Translations under genes and position numbers: made by a program
DNA from: Tubulanus polymorphus
Lineage: Eukaryota; Nemertea; Palaeonemertea; Tubulaniformes; Tubulanidae
Direction of reading: 5' to 3'
Length of the DNA: 64,000 bases
NCBI RefSeq assembly: GCF_964204645.1
Contig: NC_134031.1
Location: 18,907,307 to 18,971,306 of the forward strand
The notes under the pieces: generated by a model
What the model was told of the DNA's origin: nothing
Databases searched by the model: none
Seen by the model: only the letters and a program-made list of their open reading frames with translations
Part shown: positions 12,201 through 26,530 of the stretch, one piece after another
Layout: each line of letters opens with the position of its first letter
How positions within the stretch are numbered: the stretch's first letter is position 1

Positions 12201-13084
12201 TAGTTAGAAATCATAGAAATCATGGGGAAAATTTACAACAATAAATGAGCTACATCTTGGTTTGTAGGGGTAGTGTACAATTCTAGCGCCTGGAAAACTT
12301 TAATTTTGGATGGAGAACCCTCGGATCAGGCTATAGTTTCAGGGTAAACCGAGAATAAGTTGTTTTTGAGCATCTTCGGTTCAATTAGAACTTAATTGGA
12401 AGATTTTGATAAAGTTTAAGATTTCTCGTCAAGTCATCGAAGGTGATCCCAACATTTAGTGAAAAGTCTTAAATTAACAAATCCACTACGTCGTCCCATC
12501 CTGTTTTGTGGAAGATTTCGGTGCATTCATTGTGTGGAAAAAACACGAACACCGAACTAACAGAATAATTTTTCAACGAAAGGAAATTTCGTAAGTTTCT
12601 TCTTAAAATACAACATCGTTTTGACACGTTCCTTCAATGCAAGCTATGAAACTGGCCCTTAAATTAGGCCATTGAAAGTGACGTCATATCGAAATCGCAG
12701 ACGATATACCGCCGTGAACGGTCGATCAGACAAATTTAGAAAAATCTAATTCGAATCGTTCGACTACAAAAGAATTAAAATCCGATTTACTCGAAATCGT
12801 CTTTTACTAAACGATATAAAATCGCGCGCACACAGTTCGTCGCGACATCATTGTCTCTTACGGTTCACGGTAAATTACATCAAATACCGCGTCCCTTAAA
12901 TACCAGAGTCGAAATTGAAAGTCAATAACGTCTTTAATATCGCCACGAAATCCAATAGAATGAAATTATGAATCGCGCGCGCATCGAGATGCCTAAAAAT
13001 TCGCCAGCGGGTATCCGTAGTAAAATCACTGCAAGCTGTGCCGTGCACTGAGACCAAGAGTAGACAGAACCAGTTACATAATGT
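9216..13084. other. Non-coding stretch
   Basis: No convincing exon was seen. An AATAAA lies near 11390, and part of a dispersed repeat is at 11137-11225 (listed separately). Confidence 0.5.
11137..11225 (+). repeat. Dispersed repeat, copy A (partner at 39.7 kb)
   Basis: Shares the ordered blocks AGATGGCGT, a short variable part, GTCAAAA, TTCATTTTCA and CTAGATTTTCAG with 39675-39782. Colinear block order supports common descent. A third, fainter relative (CGCTAGGTGGCGTTTATCG on the minus strand) lies near 43875. Element type unknown. Confidence 0.5.
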
Positions 13085-15880
<2,796 letters not shown>

Positions 15881-15930
15881 TTCTGGTCTACTGGCTAGCA
15901 CGCTTGCTGTCCCGGGTCCGATCCCCGGCG
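15881..15930 (+). repeat. tRNA-derived relic (SINE head or tRNA pseudogene)
   Basis: A-box-like CTACTGGCTAGCACGC is followed by a perfect T-arm: CCGGG stem (15912-15916), seven-base loop TCCGATC, and CCCGG (15924-15928). Only about 10 bases separate the two parts, so the anticodon arm is missing. It could be a short SINE promoter or a deleted tRNA pseudogene. Confidence 0.5.
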
Positions 15931-16910
15931 AGTGCGTGTTATTTCACTGAAACTTCTCCTAGTCGTTACATCAAGATTTTGTGGATCCAATGCATACCGA
16001 ATACTGAATAACAAAACAGTTATTTTCATCGTAGCTCCAAGGAAACAACGCGTTCAAACTAGCGCAAGAATGATAATTAACTGACGTTTATCGCCGACAG
16101 GCTTCAGTGTTATCAGAGAACAAAATAACCGCCATTTTCTGATGATGTTTAATAGTTTTTGACAAGTCGGATGTCGCCGAGCGGCTCCTTTCATCCGCTT
16201 CGACGACGAGGCGGACACGGACTAGGATAACACTAAACGACGGTGTTTAATTAGTTGAGACGGAATGGGACGCGGGTAACATGAAATAACCGCCACCAAC
16301 TGATGCTGCCTATAAAGAGGTGATATCCATTATTTTTGGTAGACGAAATTTCATCATAAGAGCCTTTCTGGTTTACATATGCTGGAGACTATGAAACTAC
16401 TTAGCGATAGGCTTGACCATGTCGAGTTCTTGCGAGCATAAGCTGCAGATTGACTTCGGACAGGTTGTGGACGGCTTGCTCTGATCGATAGGATGAACAC
16501 ACGTATATAGCCCCTCCCCTCGTAATGTTCGGTATTGACGCTGAGAATTATGAAAAAGTCGCGGAATCGATGAGTTTGTAATTTGAAACGCGTTCAGAAG
16601 CAACTATACGAGTCGGTGATGGTGCAGATCAATTGAATTACTGATGTTTGTCTTTACCGTACGCAGAGAGAGTTCTCTGCTATATAATCAATCCATATCA
16701 GATCTATTACTAAAACGACTGAACGATCATCAGTAGCGCACTGAGTTCTGTGCGAGACATAGCAATAATCTCGAAAAATGAAATTCGTTTTTTGCGGTCT
16801 ATAAACTGAGACCTGGTATCCCTCACGGTGACTATATGTATACGGTCTCTCTATACCGGTGCACTTTTTGAAGGATCTAAGACATCCACGACTTTTGGCC
16901 GTTTTACAAC
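15931..16910. other. Non-coding stretch
   Basis: No gene or repeat was recognised. Confidence 0.5.
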
Positions 16911-17020
16911 CAGGATCCAGTTCCACAGTTCTGAGTTAAATTTCACTCTTGAGTTAAAACATTGAAATGAACTGATTTTAACTCAGAGTTAACTCTAACT
17001 CACAACTGTGGAACCGGCCC
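16911..17020. repeat. Foldback (MITE-like) element ending in the CAGTTCCACAGTT motif
   Basis: The left end reads GATCCAGTTCCACAGTTCTG then AGTTAAATTTCACTC. The right end is its near reverse complement: AGTTAACTCTAACTC then ACAACTGTGGAACCGGCC. Arms of about 40 bp flank a short AT-rich centre containing AAATGAACTGATTTTAACTC. A related copy with a similar centre lies at 57768-57930. Confidence 0.65.
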
Positions 17021-17094
17021 CTGATGACCGATGGTTACGGAGCGCCACGGTGAGAGGGAAGGGGAACAGGAACCCGTGAAGGGAGCTTTCATGT

Positions 17095-17215
17095 AAATAT
17101 GTATTTTAATGTTTGCATTAACGTGTGTTTTGTTCAAGCTGCGCACACGGCTGTTGCCAGACCATATCAATCGAATGGTCATTTTAAATTCCAACCCAAT
17201 GATTGTTGCCATGTG
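17095..17215 (+). promoter_or_regulatory. Conserved 5' flank of tRNA-Tyr copy 1
   Basis: About 110 bases are similar to the 5' flank of the second tRNA-Tyr gene. Shared blocks include CAAGCTG(C/T)GCACA and an inverted repeat GACCAT...ATGGTC (17160-17180), ending 36 bases before the tRNA. This may be a duplicated leader or an external pol III promoter element. Function is inferred only from conservation. Confidence 0.5.
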
Positions 17216-17306
17216 CCCTCGATAGCTCAGTTGGTAGAGCGGAGGACTGTAGAGTCGTGACAGAATTGATATCCTTAGGTCGCTGGTTCAAATCCGGCTC
17301 GAGGGA
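17216..17306 (+). tRNA. tRNA-Tyr (GTA anticodon) with intron, copy 1
   Basis: Carries tyrosine; anticodon GTA. The acceptor stem CCCTCGA pairs with TCGAGGG and is followed by discriminator A. The D-arm is GCTCAGTTGGTAGAGC and the T-arm GCTGG/TTCAAAT/CCGGC; all are intact. An 18-base intron (17253-17270) sits one base 3' of the anticodon, the standard position in eukaryotic tRNA-Tyr genes. The mature length without CCA is 73. The A-box (TAGCTCAGTTGG) and B-box (GGTTCAAATCC) are complete. A T10 run follows 12 bases downstream. The mature sequence is identical to the second copy at 26.2 kb. Likely functional. Confidence 0.97.
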
Positions 17307-17318
17307 GAATTTTCTTGA

Positions 17319-17328
17319 TTTTTTTTTT
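17319..17328 (+). terminator. Pol III terminator (T10)
   Basis: A run of ten T 12 bases after the tRNA-Tyr 3' end. A shorter T4 lies at 17310-17313. Confidence 0.85.
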
Positions 17329-18796
17329 CACACGCTTTGCATATTTTCTTTTCTAAATATCACCACAAGGAAATTGAGATAGCGTAAAACTATTTCTGCA
17401 CCGAAGTCACGTCCGTGTAACTGGAACCAGGGGATAGGAATTTACCTCGGGGACTTAATTTATGTTCGGTATAAGGACGGTGAATACAGCAACGTGATCT
17501 CAGAGCACTGAATCATCACTGATAAATTTTTATTAACCGATGCAGCGCGCGCGGCATCGCATAAAAAATTGGCGACCAAATTGACGAGGTGCATCATAGG
17601 CGACGTTAATACAAGTAAATGCAAAATCAACAAGGCATCAATTTCTCAGCAGCTACAGCAACAGAGTCTGTCATCATCGTCGTCATGTGTGTAGAACTTG
17701 TTGCGCATGTTGTGTAATGAATTCAATCTGCCACAGACGGCATTTAACGGAACTCGATAAAGCCGGGTAATGCATGAATTAATGAACAAGTCAACCCGTT
17801 CTATAACGTAAACACAATAGCGGCACGAACGCTAATTCGATGAGTAAGTTAATTATTTTTTTATCATCTCGCCGTACATAGTACCGTGTGCCGTCGTGTG
17901 CGGCTAGGGAAGCCCGTCGCACCCGGTCCGCGTGACTTCAAAAAGGAAGACATAGGCCGGCGACACGAAGACGATTCGATGATATTGACAGAAATGAAGA
18001 TTCAATAGATTCACAACCGAGGATGGTCTCTAGACAGTGTGTTTTAATTTAAACTTAGAATCTATTCTCCGCGTCCTTAACTTAGAATCTATTCTCCGCG
18101 TTCAAGAGTGTGGCTATTCTATTAAAACCCGTTTATAGTCTCCACTGCTTAATATTAAAATATTTTATTTAACTTCATTTTCTAAAATGTATATGATAAA
18201 TTGTAATATTTAGTGGAAATAAATAAACATATATTTAAAATTCATTTGGCTACAAAATGCTCATTAACCAAATTCTTACGGGTGAAGTTTTAGTGTATTC
18301 TCCTCATCCTGACTGATCACTGAAGTAGTAAAAACTCGTTACTAAAAATACCTTAAACACTCGACGACAGCTTAAAACATATCCACAACGAATATTACAT
18401 TATTACTTATTGACGTGTTGCATAAATCGACAGAACGACAGGAAGATGAAATCTGCCTTCTTGCGTTACGATCATATCATGTCGACCGTACATCAAAGGA
18501 ATACTTCAAAAGGCTTACGCGTAATCCTTCCACGGTCGTCCATTAGAAAATCTCTACCGCCGCTACACAAGACTGCACGACTCCATCCGTTCTGTCCGCC
18601 TTACCATCCAACGGTCAGGACAGCCTAGTTTCATTGTTGATTCTGACCCAATGATCACTCGATCTTTGTCTATTGGATGTGCCCCTGACAAACCCATACC
18701 GCACCTGTCTGGAAAGAATCAGGGTCAAATTCTAACGGAACCTGGTCCAGCTTTAGATGGCCTTTCTGTTAATATCTCTATAATCAATTCGAAGCG
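17329..18796. other. Non-coding stretch
   Basis: No gene was recognised. An AT-rich part at about 18130-18250 and a 27-bp tandem duplication (listed separately) lie here. Confidence 0.5.
18052..18103. repeat. 27-bp tandem duplication
   Basis: Two adjacent copies of AACTTAGAATCTATTCTCCG, each continuing CG and a short tail. They are nearly identical, so the duplication is recent. Confidence 0.9.
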
Positions 18797-19142
18797 TTAC
18801 CAGTGGTGGAGATCATAGGCAGATTCTGTTGTTGAGATGGTTACAGTAAAAAACCAAGTCACCTTATATGGAAAAGGAGGTATAAATTCCTGCGAGAGAG
18901 GAATTTTAGCTTTAGTCGTAACCCGAATGACCTTGACCTTTCTATTACTTCCGGTTTGGTCGGCGGCGGTATTCGGTGTTATTTTTTGTTCGTTGGTGCG
19001 GGCGATCATTTTGACGTTTAGTTTTAGCATCGCCGCAGTGAGGGAGGCAATGAAAGAGAGTGAGGGGAGAGCCAGAGAGCCGGAGAATGACGGAGACCAC
19101 CACCGAGGCACTAATCAAATAGTGACCGACTTGATCGAATAA
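18797..19142. other. Open on both strands; coding status unresolved
   Basis: Plus strand, 18837-19142: 101 codons with a hydrophobic middle (ILALVVTRMTLTFLLLPVW, VFGVIFCSLVRAIILTFSF) and a charged tail ending QIVTDLIE, compatible with a membrane protein's last segment. Minus strand, 19111-18797: 104 codons opening after a TTGATTAG acceptor-like site, with a basic middle (NRKVKVIRVTTKAKI). Neither matches a family I know. CpG is frequent. At most one is real; splice-site quality slightly favours minus, length and start codon slightly favour plus. Confidence 0.3.
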
Positions 19143-21364
19143 ACTGAGAGAAAAGATGCCGCTGAAACGACGAGCAGTCGAATATCGCGATAAGACGTTA
19201 TGCGTTTATTAATGATGATATCTGATGTAACGACAGCAGGATAGGAATCAGTAAAAGCTGATAGATTATGCCATTCAATGTTCGAATAATCGCGTATCGT
19301 AAATCGGTAATTTGCGTTTCGTACACTTTAACTGAATCGGAAATTGTTTTCTTTCGATTTCGTCAACGACGTGACAATGATTTTAATACAAAACTCTAAC
19401 AGATGAATAATTACACTCTATGATTAATTGATCCTGGATGAGAGTGACGAGATGTCAGAATCCGAGGAATCGCAACGTTATACACCTTAAATCTACTGTA
19501 TCCTTCAACAACACAATTCATTATCCATCGCATCTCGTGAATTACGAATTATTCTATCATTAGATATTTCATTCGGGCGCGTGGAGCCCATTCAATTGTC
19601 TACAGCCGTATTTGGCTGATCATAATGATATCCGGCTTCTATTCGTAAAACTATAACGTTTTTAGGCCTACATTTTTGTAACACTTTATATGGAAAATAA
19701 CTGTCTATTTATCGACATCTCGTTCAATGTTGTTCATTCATTTCCCCATATACTTACAAATGTACATGTATATTGTACACATATGATAATTGAAAAGAAA
19801 TCGAAGACAGCTTAGATTTTGAGTAAAGAATTTCCTAATGAACACCAGTAAGCAAAAAATTGAAGAATCACTACATGACAAGGATTTAGGATAGTCCAGT
19901 TGGAGCTTAGAGAAATAAACCTCAATTCTACAATATTTGACTCAGATGTATATGACTGGTCGACTTGCGGTGTTAGCTATCAAAAATGAAATTTATCATT
20001 CAAAATGATAGCCCTGTATAAATGGCCGTCGCTCGAGAAGAAGGAGACATGCCAACTCGAGTTAAATAACTCATCATCGTAACCTCTTAGTTGTGCGCTG
20101 TACGAGTCTATATGCGCGCTCAGCTACTCGACAACCACTAAATACATAAATGAATTCAATGCACAACTTGTCACAATTTACTTGTGAGACGAAGAAACGA
20201 AATTCAATTTATTGCCGTCTTTCACCACAAGAGATGCTAATAGCTGACGTATACGAGACCTGACAATATTACGACTACGCACTCCGAGATGGCTGTTCAT
20301 ATAGCAACATATACAGACACTCAACAAGTTGTTTTTATATTTTGAGAAGGTCTCGTGTTAAATTAACGGGACGGTGATAGGACCTGGTTAACCGACAATG
20401 TCAGAATAAAATGCTTAGAGATCTTACACAAAATGACGTCATAATCTGTTCGTCAACATACCTGCCATACAATATAGACACTCAGGGGATTTACAAACTT
20501 TTTGGTGTAAAATATGTTTAATTTCGATAATTTCGATTTAAGAATACTCTTCTGGTGGATTCTTTTCTTCCCTCTCGCTTTTGAGGAATAGCATAACCTA
20601 TAAATCAGAAGAGAGTATGAAATCTGAGATTGATATGAACTGGAATACGTGCAATCGAAACCTGCCTTCATTCTAGATTGGAATTAGGCTTCCCAAATTT
20701 GGTTCGTCGATGAACTATGGCATCTCCACCTCTTTTAGGACTGATAGTAAGATCACTTAAAGCGTTCCTAGTTCTCATAGGTCAACACGAGATTCATGTT
20801 GCACTTCACCAATCAGAGCATCTTTTAGATTACACATGGCCACTTGTTCTAACTTACAGACCGTAACAAATATTCTGATTAAGTCAATCTATACAATGTA
20901 TGTATAAGTATTAGATTCCGATGTTGAGTTCAGTGGCTGTAAAGGTAAAAAGTTCAACGAAAACTACGAGAAGAGGAGCTCAGCCCTGTCCGCACATTGC
21001 ATTTAGAAGGCATAAAGAAACTGAATATTCTCCCGGGTATTAATAAGTAACCGGCTGTGAGTAACTCATAGAATTCTATACCGAGTCCTGATCTCAGCTA
21101 CAGGTCATCAGCGAGTCGACTGTCAGTGGTACTCCGCGCCAGTTTCTATACGCATTCCGAAATCACTTCTGGCGTCGGAAATACAAGGATCGCGCAACGT
21201 CTGAAATCGGAGTTTCGAATCAATCCACAAATCGTGGCCGACATCTTGACACCTCCGCCCTTCTTCGTTTCTCTTCACCCGACCACCATCTTCGAGCGAT
21301 TGACCTCGGGCCCGACACAACTCCTGGATACGACAATCTATACATCCATCACTTTATACAGTCA
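19143..21364. other. Non-coding stretch
   Basis: No gene or tandem repeat was recognised. Confidence 0.5.
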
Positions 21365-21460
21365 CAAAATATGAAATCCCACACTAAGAGATAAAAAGTG
21401 AGTCCGAAATGTTTCCTTGACCTATAGTATAGCTTATTTCAAGTTTCGACTTTATTGTAA
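21365..21460 (-). mobile_element. Degenerate Penelope-like terminal-repeat relic
   Basis: Colinear with the better copy at 46956-47127: plus-strand blocks AAATCCCACACTA, AGTCCGAAATGTTTCCTT, TATAGTATAGCTTATTTCAA, then GTTTCGAC. On the minus strand this gives GTCGAAAC followed by the same tail. The hammerhead-like core is eroded. Confidence 0.5.
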
Positions 21461-21964
21461 TAGTCCATTTAAGGAATACTCAACCCCACACAGCTCCTGA
21501 TCTTACCAGTATCAGTCGCTGTCACTAATAAAGATGCTCGTCCCGTCCCAAATCAAATCAACACAAGTTGCATCTGCGTAAAACATTGAGTAAATTCGAA
21601 TGTATATTTTTCGGATATGCATTTACAAGTGAATCGATGAGTTTAGAAACCGTTGTTCGTTTGGATGATTTCATCTTCCTCTCTTTTTTCGAATGACGGG
21701 AATTTCGACATCAAAGGCGACATTTTTATAATACAGAATCTTTTCATACTTCATAATTGAATTGCTGTGTATCATTGAATCATTGCGGGTAGACTTTTTC
21801 ATGCCTGATCTTTCTCTTTGATCAACGACGACGACGACGATATTAAGAATATGTTGTTACATTCATTGCCTTCAGGCATTTTGATTCAGATTTGAAAATT
21901 TTTGAAAATGTTCAATTTCATACACTGCAGATTGTGAAAGTTCATGGAATCGAATCAAATTCAA

Positions 21965-22290
21965 CTGCGACTGTGGGAACTGAATCCAGTTAAACCAACA
22001 AAATAGTGGAACTGGGTCCAGAATGAAATTAAACCCACACAACTGTGAAACTGGGTCCAGAGTTGAATTGAATCCACACAACTGTGAAACTGGGTCCAGA
22101 GTCAAATCAAACCCACACAACACTGTTGAACTGGATTTGGAGTCAAAATTTAACCCACACAACTATGGAACTGGGTCCAGAGTCAAATTAAATCCACACA
22201 ACACTGTTGAACTAGGTTTGGAGTCAAAATGTAACCCACACAACCGTGGAAGTGGATCCTGAGTCAAATTAAACTCTCAGATGTAGAACT
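21965..22290 (-). repeat. 39-bp minisatellite, CAGTTCCACAGTT family, reverse orientation
   Basis: About seven units of the type AACTGGGTCCAGAGTCAAAT / TAAACCCACACAACTGTG, the reverse complement of the unit at 62.6 kb. Some units carry a CACTGTTGAACTGGATTTGG variant. Open frames on both strands come from the 39-bp (13-codon) period. Confidence 0.9.
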
Positions 22291-22680
22291 GTGAATCGAG
22301 AAAAGCACCAGGAAACGAGGTTTGCTTGTTGCATGTCAGTTGACTATTATCTCTTAACGATATTTTCAGCTGCCTTTTACGAAGACTCGCTGCTAATGGC
22401 CTCCATTTCCCGCATCCTTTGATGGTTTCTAGTCAACCTGTGTTTATTGCCCAAGTTGTAATGAATTGCGGTTGAAAGGTAAAACAGACGCTGAAAGTTT
22501 TTCCTCTTGATCTCGCTGTTGCGTGTATATGCCGGTTACCACTAATCAGCGGAAGGACGACGTGTGTTTTTAGATGAAGATCGGGCAATATTCGATGCGC
22601 CTGCGCAGACGAAGAGCTATACTTCCGGTTTGAGACAGTAAAAATGTGATGATACCGGCAGTGTTCAGATATTACTCATT

Positions 22681-22830
22681 GGGCGACTAAGGGGGTCATC
22701 TTTTATAGCTCAGATATTGGGGACTTGACGGTCATCTCTTAGCGCTCAGATTTTTGAAGGACTGCGGACTATAAGAGCTCAGATTTTGGGGCGACTGGGG
22801 ATCATCTCAGAGCTCAGATTTAGGGCGACT
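22681..22830. repeat. Imperfect 35-40-bp tandem repeat
   Basis: Four to five units built on GGGCGACT...TCATCT...AGCTCAGATTTTGG, variable in length. Confidence 0.75.
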
Positions 22831-23876
22831 GATGCAGTATGGTAGCGGTCAGACAGGTCATCTATTTAGACCTCAGCTTCTCGATATTACAACCAGTGCC
22901 GCAATCAATTCATCAGTCGTTTGGCGCACGTTCTAACCATCGGTAACCGAGTCGCTGAGCCAGAAACCAATCAATTCCGAGCAAATCTATATATCTCCGG
23001 GGATTAACGCAACTCGTGTTTTGCAATTCGACGCACGGGAAATATCTAATATACCTGTTGCTACGGCTTTACTTTATAATCACACACGCTATTGCGTAAA
23101 AATCGGCCGTACACAGAATATCCATGCATGCATAATATCTGCCAATGATAAATTCTTCTCCAGTGCGCGCAGTAAATGCGCCTTCCCGGACTTCTCGGTG
23201 TCTCTCTTTGTCGCGGTAACGGCTCGGAGAAAAACTCCATTACTCCAATCCGCTTTTTATTCAATTCCCAATGGTTTCTCTTTTTATGTGCTTTTTCCTA
23301 GCTGGTTTCCACCCTGTTTTAAGCGAACTAGGTTTCGGGCCACAAAACTCCCTAAAATCAAATGAGATTCTTACCTCTGTTACTGTTTAGTGTTGAATGC
23401 TTTTTACCTCGCGATATTCAAGTCTGAAATGAGAGAAAATTTGAAGAAAATTTTGAAAATTTGAAAATTGAGGCGACCGTTTCTCACGATAAACCTGTGG
23501 GGTCAGTCATGGCTTGGGGCCAGTCTAATATCAAGTTTTATAACCGATCTAACAACTTAAGACTATGCTTAGCAAGTTGGGGGTTGAGTGATAAATATTC
23601 AGTTAAAAAGGCAGGTAGAAAGATAGATTAATTTCACTGCAAATACACTCGCGGTTTCATAGAGGATTACAGGATTCACAAAAAAGCAATAAGTAAGATC
23701 GACGGGAGCGCCTCCTGGTGACGCTGAATAGTGCAACTGTATCCGGTGAACAGGAAACCGGATGGTTTGAGTAAACCATATTCGCTAACGAACCTATTGG
23801 AAACGTAATTACGCGTAAGAATGAATTTCAATTAGACATTTTAAGGAAATCTTCACAAACGTCATCAACGCCGCGA

Positions 23877-23905
23877 TTCATTCATTCATTCATTCATTCG
23901 TTCAT
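23877..23905. repeat. (ATTC)n microsatellite
   Basis: About seven units with one ATTC to GTTC change. Confidence 0.9.
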
Positions 23906-24817
23906 CGGAGTACGCCGCCGAGTCGCTGCGCCTTTAGGAGGCTTCCTTCCCGCGGATCATCTCCGGCGTGGAGAAGCCAAACAAACCTGCTTCCTGGCGA
24001 TACCTTAAACAGCCCGACTAAACCGTAAACGCATTAAGGGCTATAGAGAACACTGGAGCACTGCGAAAAAAATATGCACAATTTCTGTTTTTCGAAACAG
24101 TTGCCATGGAAACAAACGAGAGGTAAAAGTGGAGCCACGGCTGATACTGTGTACTCACTCTCATACACATAAACGGGTTTAAAGCAACAAGTTCATCACA
24201 TATCACTATTGGCAACCTCTCTTCCTCTTCCTTATAGAGATGATGCTCGTGTATCTTGACGCCTACAGGTATAGCCTCGGCAGCAGCCGCGCTTGTAGTA
24301 CATGGATGTGACGTTATGTACTAGAAATTACCTTTATTCACTCGACTTGAATGTTGAACCGTGAGCCTGAACTGCGAATAAATAAATAGCTTTAAGAATT
24401 AATTTCTTTATACATATCAGTCGCAAGAGCCGCACTTTAGATATATAGCTGAGGATCAAGTTGAAATAAACAAACTTTTAACTCAAGACCGGACAACCTG
24501 TGGGACCGGGACGAGTGTTCTGTAGATCTGATACCATGAGACCAGTTGAATAACATGGATGAAATCTCCCGTGGATGTTAAATTAGGTTCGTCGAGAGAG
24601 CGTCCGAAAATAACCACCAACATAATGCAATACAAAGATAATCATTAATCACATCCACCATGTTTTCCACGGCCAAAAACATTGTATACAGAAAATGCTG
24701 CGTCGTTCTAACTTTTCTTTATCGGATTTATACACTGTACATATACGGGTTACAAACTATCATGGCGAAGATTGTACGGTGTAACCCGTTAATGGCACCG
24801 ACACTGGTGACTGTCAT

Positions 24818-24839
24818 CTAACCCTAACCTAACCCCTAA
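24818..24839 (-). repeat. Short interstitial telomere-like sequence
   Basis: CTAACCCTAACCTAACCCCT then AA: about three imperfect copies of the CCCTAA telomere repeat. Too short to be more than chance or a repair scar. Confidence 0.4.
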
Positions 24840-26109
24840 TTTCCGATATTTGCTATAGCGCAGTAACATGTGACTGCGGGGTACGAGTTGAATTCGTGTC
24901 TGTATAAAGTGGAATAATGCACAGAAATCTCATTACGGGTGCTTTTATTTGTCAATTACTGCCTAGAATCAATAAGGCCGCTATACAGACAGGCTGACTC
25001 TCAGATTGCTCCTATGTATGGCTACTAAAATTGTTTGTCATCTAACACTCTTGTTGCCTCGGTCGAAACTTAGATATCAGATCAGTCTATTTTGTTTCTT
25101 CAGCCAAACAATCCAGCATACTAGCAGACTGCGCAACTGGGATGGGTCAGAAAATCATGGCTTAATTTTAGACCATCTTATAAAGCCATTCTTACAACTT
25201 AGGCCAGTCTTGAGATTTAAGACTATTTTCGAACTTACGCACTTTCTCTAAGAACCGGCCTCTAGGACCTTAATTCAAAGATGCTATTATTCGTGAGAAC
25301 TAGAAGGTCTGAGGAGACTTCTCTTAAATCTAAGCCTTATCTGTGCCCCTTGAGTTTTTTTTGTGGTCACAAACTTCGTTTGCCGCAACGTGACCCGTGT
25401 CATTAAGCGGTCGAACTATATAGAAACCTAAGCACACTGCGAATTGTACAACGGCTCTCGATGTCAGTTACAGCAGCAAAAAACCGCAACATTACAGAGA
25501 CTGGCATGAGCGCATCCCCTACGGATGAGAGATTATCAAATTATACCGATTGGTCTCACAACAACTGCGGCCGCCGCAGCAACAAGCATCGATGATGCGC
25601 CTCATCGCAATGGCTGATGTTCTGGACGGGAGATTAAGCGGTTTCATTGCTCGGATACAATGGCTTCAAGATGGGCAACAAATCAACAGATTTACAGTCG
25701 CCAAACGGACCGTGAGACACGTGACTGTGGAACACAAATAACGAGTGGCGAATGAGACACAACAAGTGACGCAGACGAAGCCCCAATTCGATGTGCGCCA
25801 TCAACCAAAACTCCAAATACTGTTTAAAACCCCCCGATTTAACGTCTGATTTACGGTGATTCTTTATGGCCCGATTTTTAATTGAACGTAACTCATTTAT
25901 CACCACGAGTTAAGCACGATCTATTACATATTTGTTTTCATACATCATAGGAGCCCGAACAGAGCCATAAAGGTTGTATATCTGAAGGTTGTTAACCCAT
26001 GAAACGCTCTACATGGTCTATTATTACATGCTGAATTTAGTAAAGACGAATGAGAAACTGTTAGCTCGATCTCTTTACCACAGTTAGCACTGGAGGCACG
26101 GAGTTTTTA

Positions 26110-26224
26110 TGTTCTACATGTGTGTTTAATGTTTGTTTTTGTGCAAGCTGTGCACAGGATTGCTGTCATCGGACCATATCAACCCAATGGTCATTATCAA
26201 TGCAAACCTACGAAATGTTATGTA
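26110..26224 (+). promoter_or_regulatory. Conserved 5' flank of tRNA-Tyr copy 2
   Basis: Similar to 17095-17215, with CAAGCTGTGCACAGG and the same inverted repeat GACCAT...ATGGTC (26172-26192), ending 32 bases before the gene. More diverged than the tRNA itself. Confidence 0.5.
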
Positions 26225-26314
26225 CCCTCGATAGCTCAGTTGGTAGAGCGGAGGACTGTAGAATTGTGACAAGTAGACATCCTTAGGTCGCTGGTTCAAA
26301 TCCGGCTCGAGGGA
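26225..26314 (+). tRNA. tRNA-Tyr (GTA anticodon) with intron, copy 2
   Basis: The 73 mature bases are identical to copy 1 (17216-17306), including the acceptor stem, A-box, anticodon GTA and B-box GGTTCAAATCC. The intron (26262-26278) is 17 bases, one shorter than in copy 1, and clearly diverged after the shared core TGTGACA/CGTGACA. A T6 run starts two bases after the 3' end. Same strand, about 9.0 kb from copy 1, with a shared 5' flank: a segmental duplication, not a retro-copy, since the intron is kept. Confidence 0.97.
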
Positions 26315-26316
26315 AA

Positions 26317-26322
26317 TTTTTT
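26317..26322 (+). terminator. Pol III terminator (T6)
   Basis: Six T starting two bases after the tRNA-Tyr 3' end. A T5 and a T6 follow within 25 bases. Confidence 0.8.
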
Positions 26323-26502
26323 GAATTTTTGTAGCTTTTTTAAATTCTTCAGTTTTTCTTTAAGACAGATTATAAACTGTAGTACATGTATAAAGAATCA
26401 CCTATTAGATTCACTGCACAGCCACATGATTACTTTGTCAAAATGAAGTATGCGTGATGGATCAATGAAAAGTGTGTTGAAGGGACTGACATTCATTTCA
26501 TG

Positions 26503-26530
26503 TGGTCTCAATGGCTCAGTTGTAGCGCGA
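26503..26530 (+). repeat. tRNA 5'-half-like relic
   Basis: GGTCTCAATGGCTCAGTTGT followed by AGCGCG has a good A-box (TGGCTCAGTTG) and a partial D-arm. No B-box follows at a normal distance. It lies 190 bases after tRNA-Tyr copy 2 and may be the start of a truncated tRNA or SINE. Confidence 0.35.

Larger units (their letters stand above)
22831..26109. other. Non-coding stretch
   Basis: No gene was recognised. It holds an ATTC microsatellite, a short telomere-like block and TAAGAC-type dispersed words (about 23510-23595 and 25150-25260). Confidence 0.5.
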
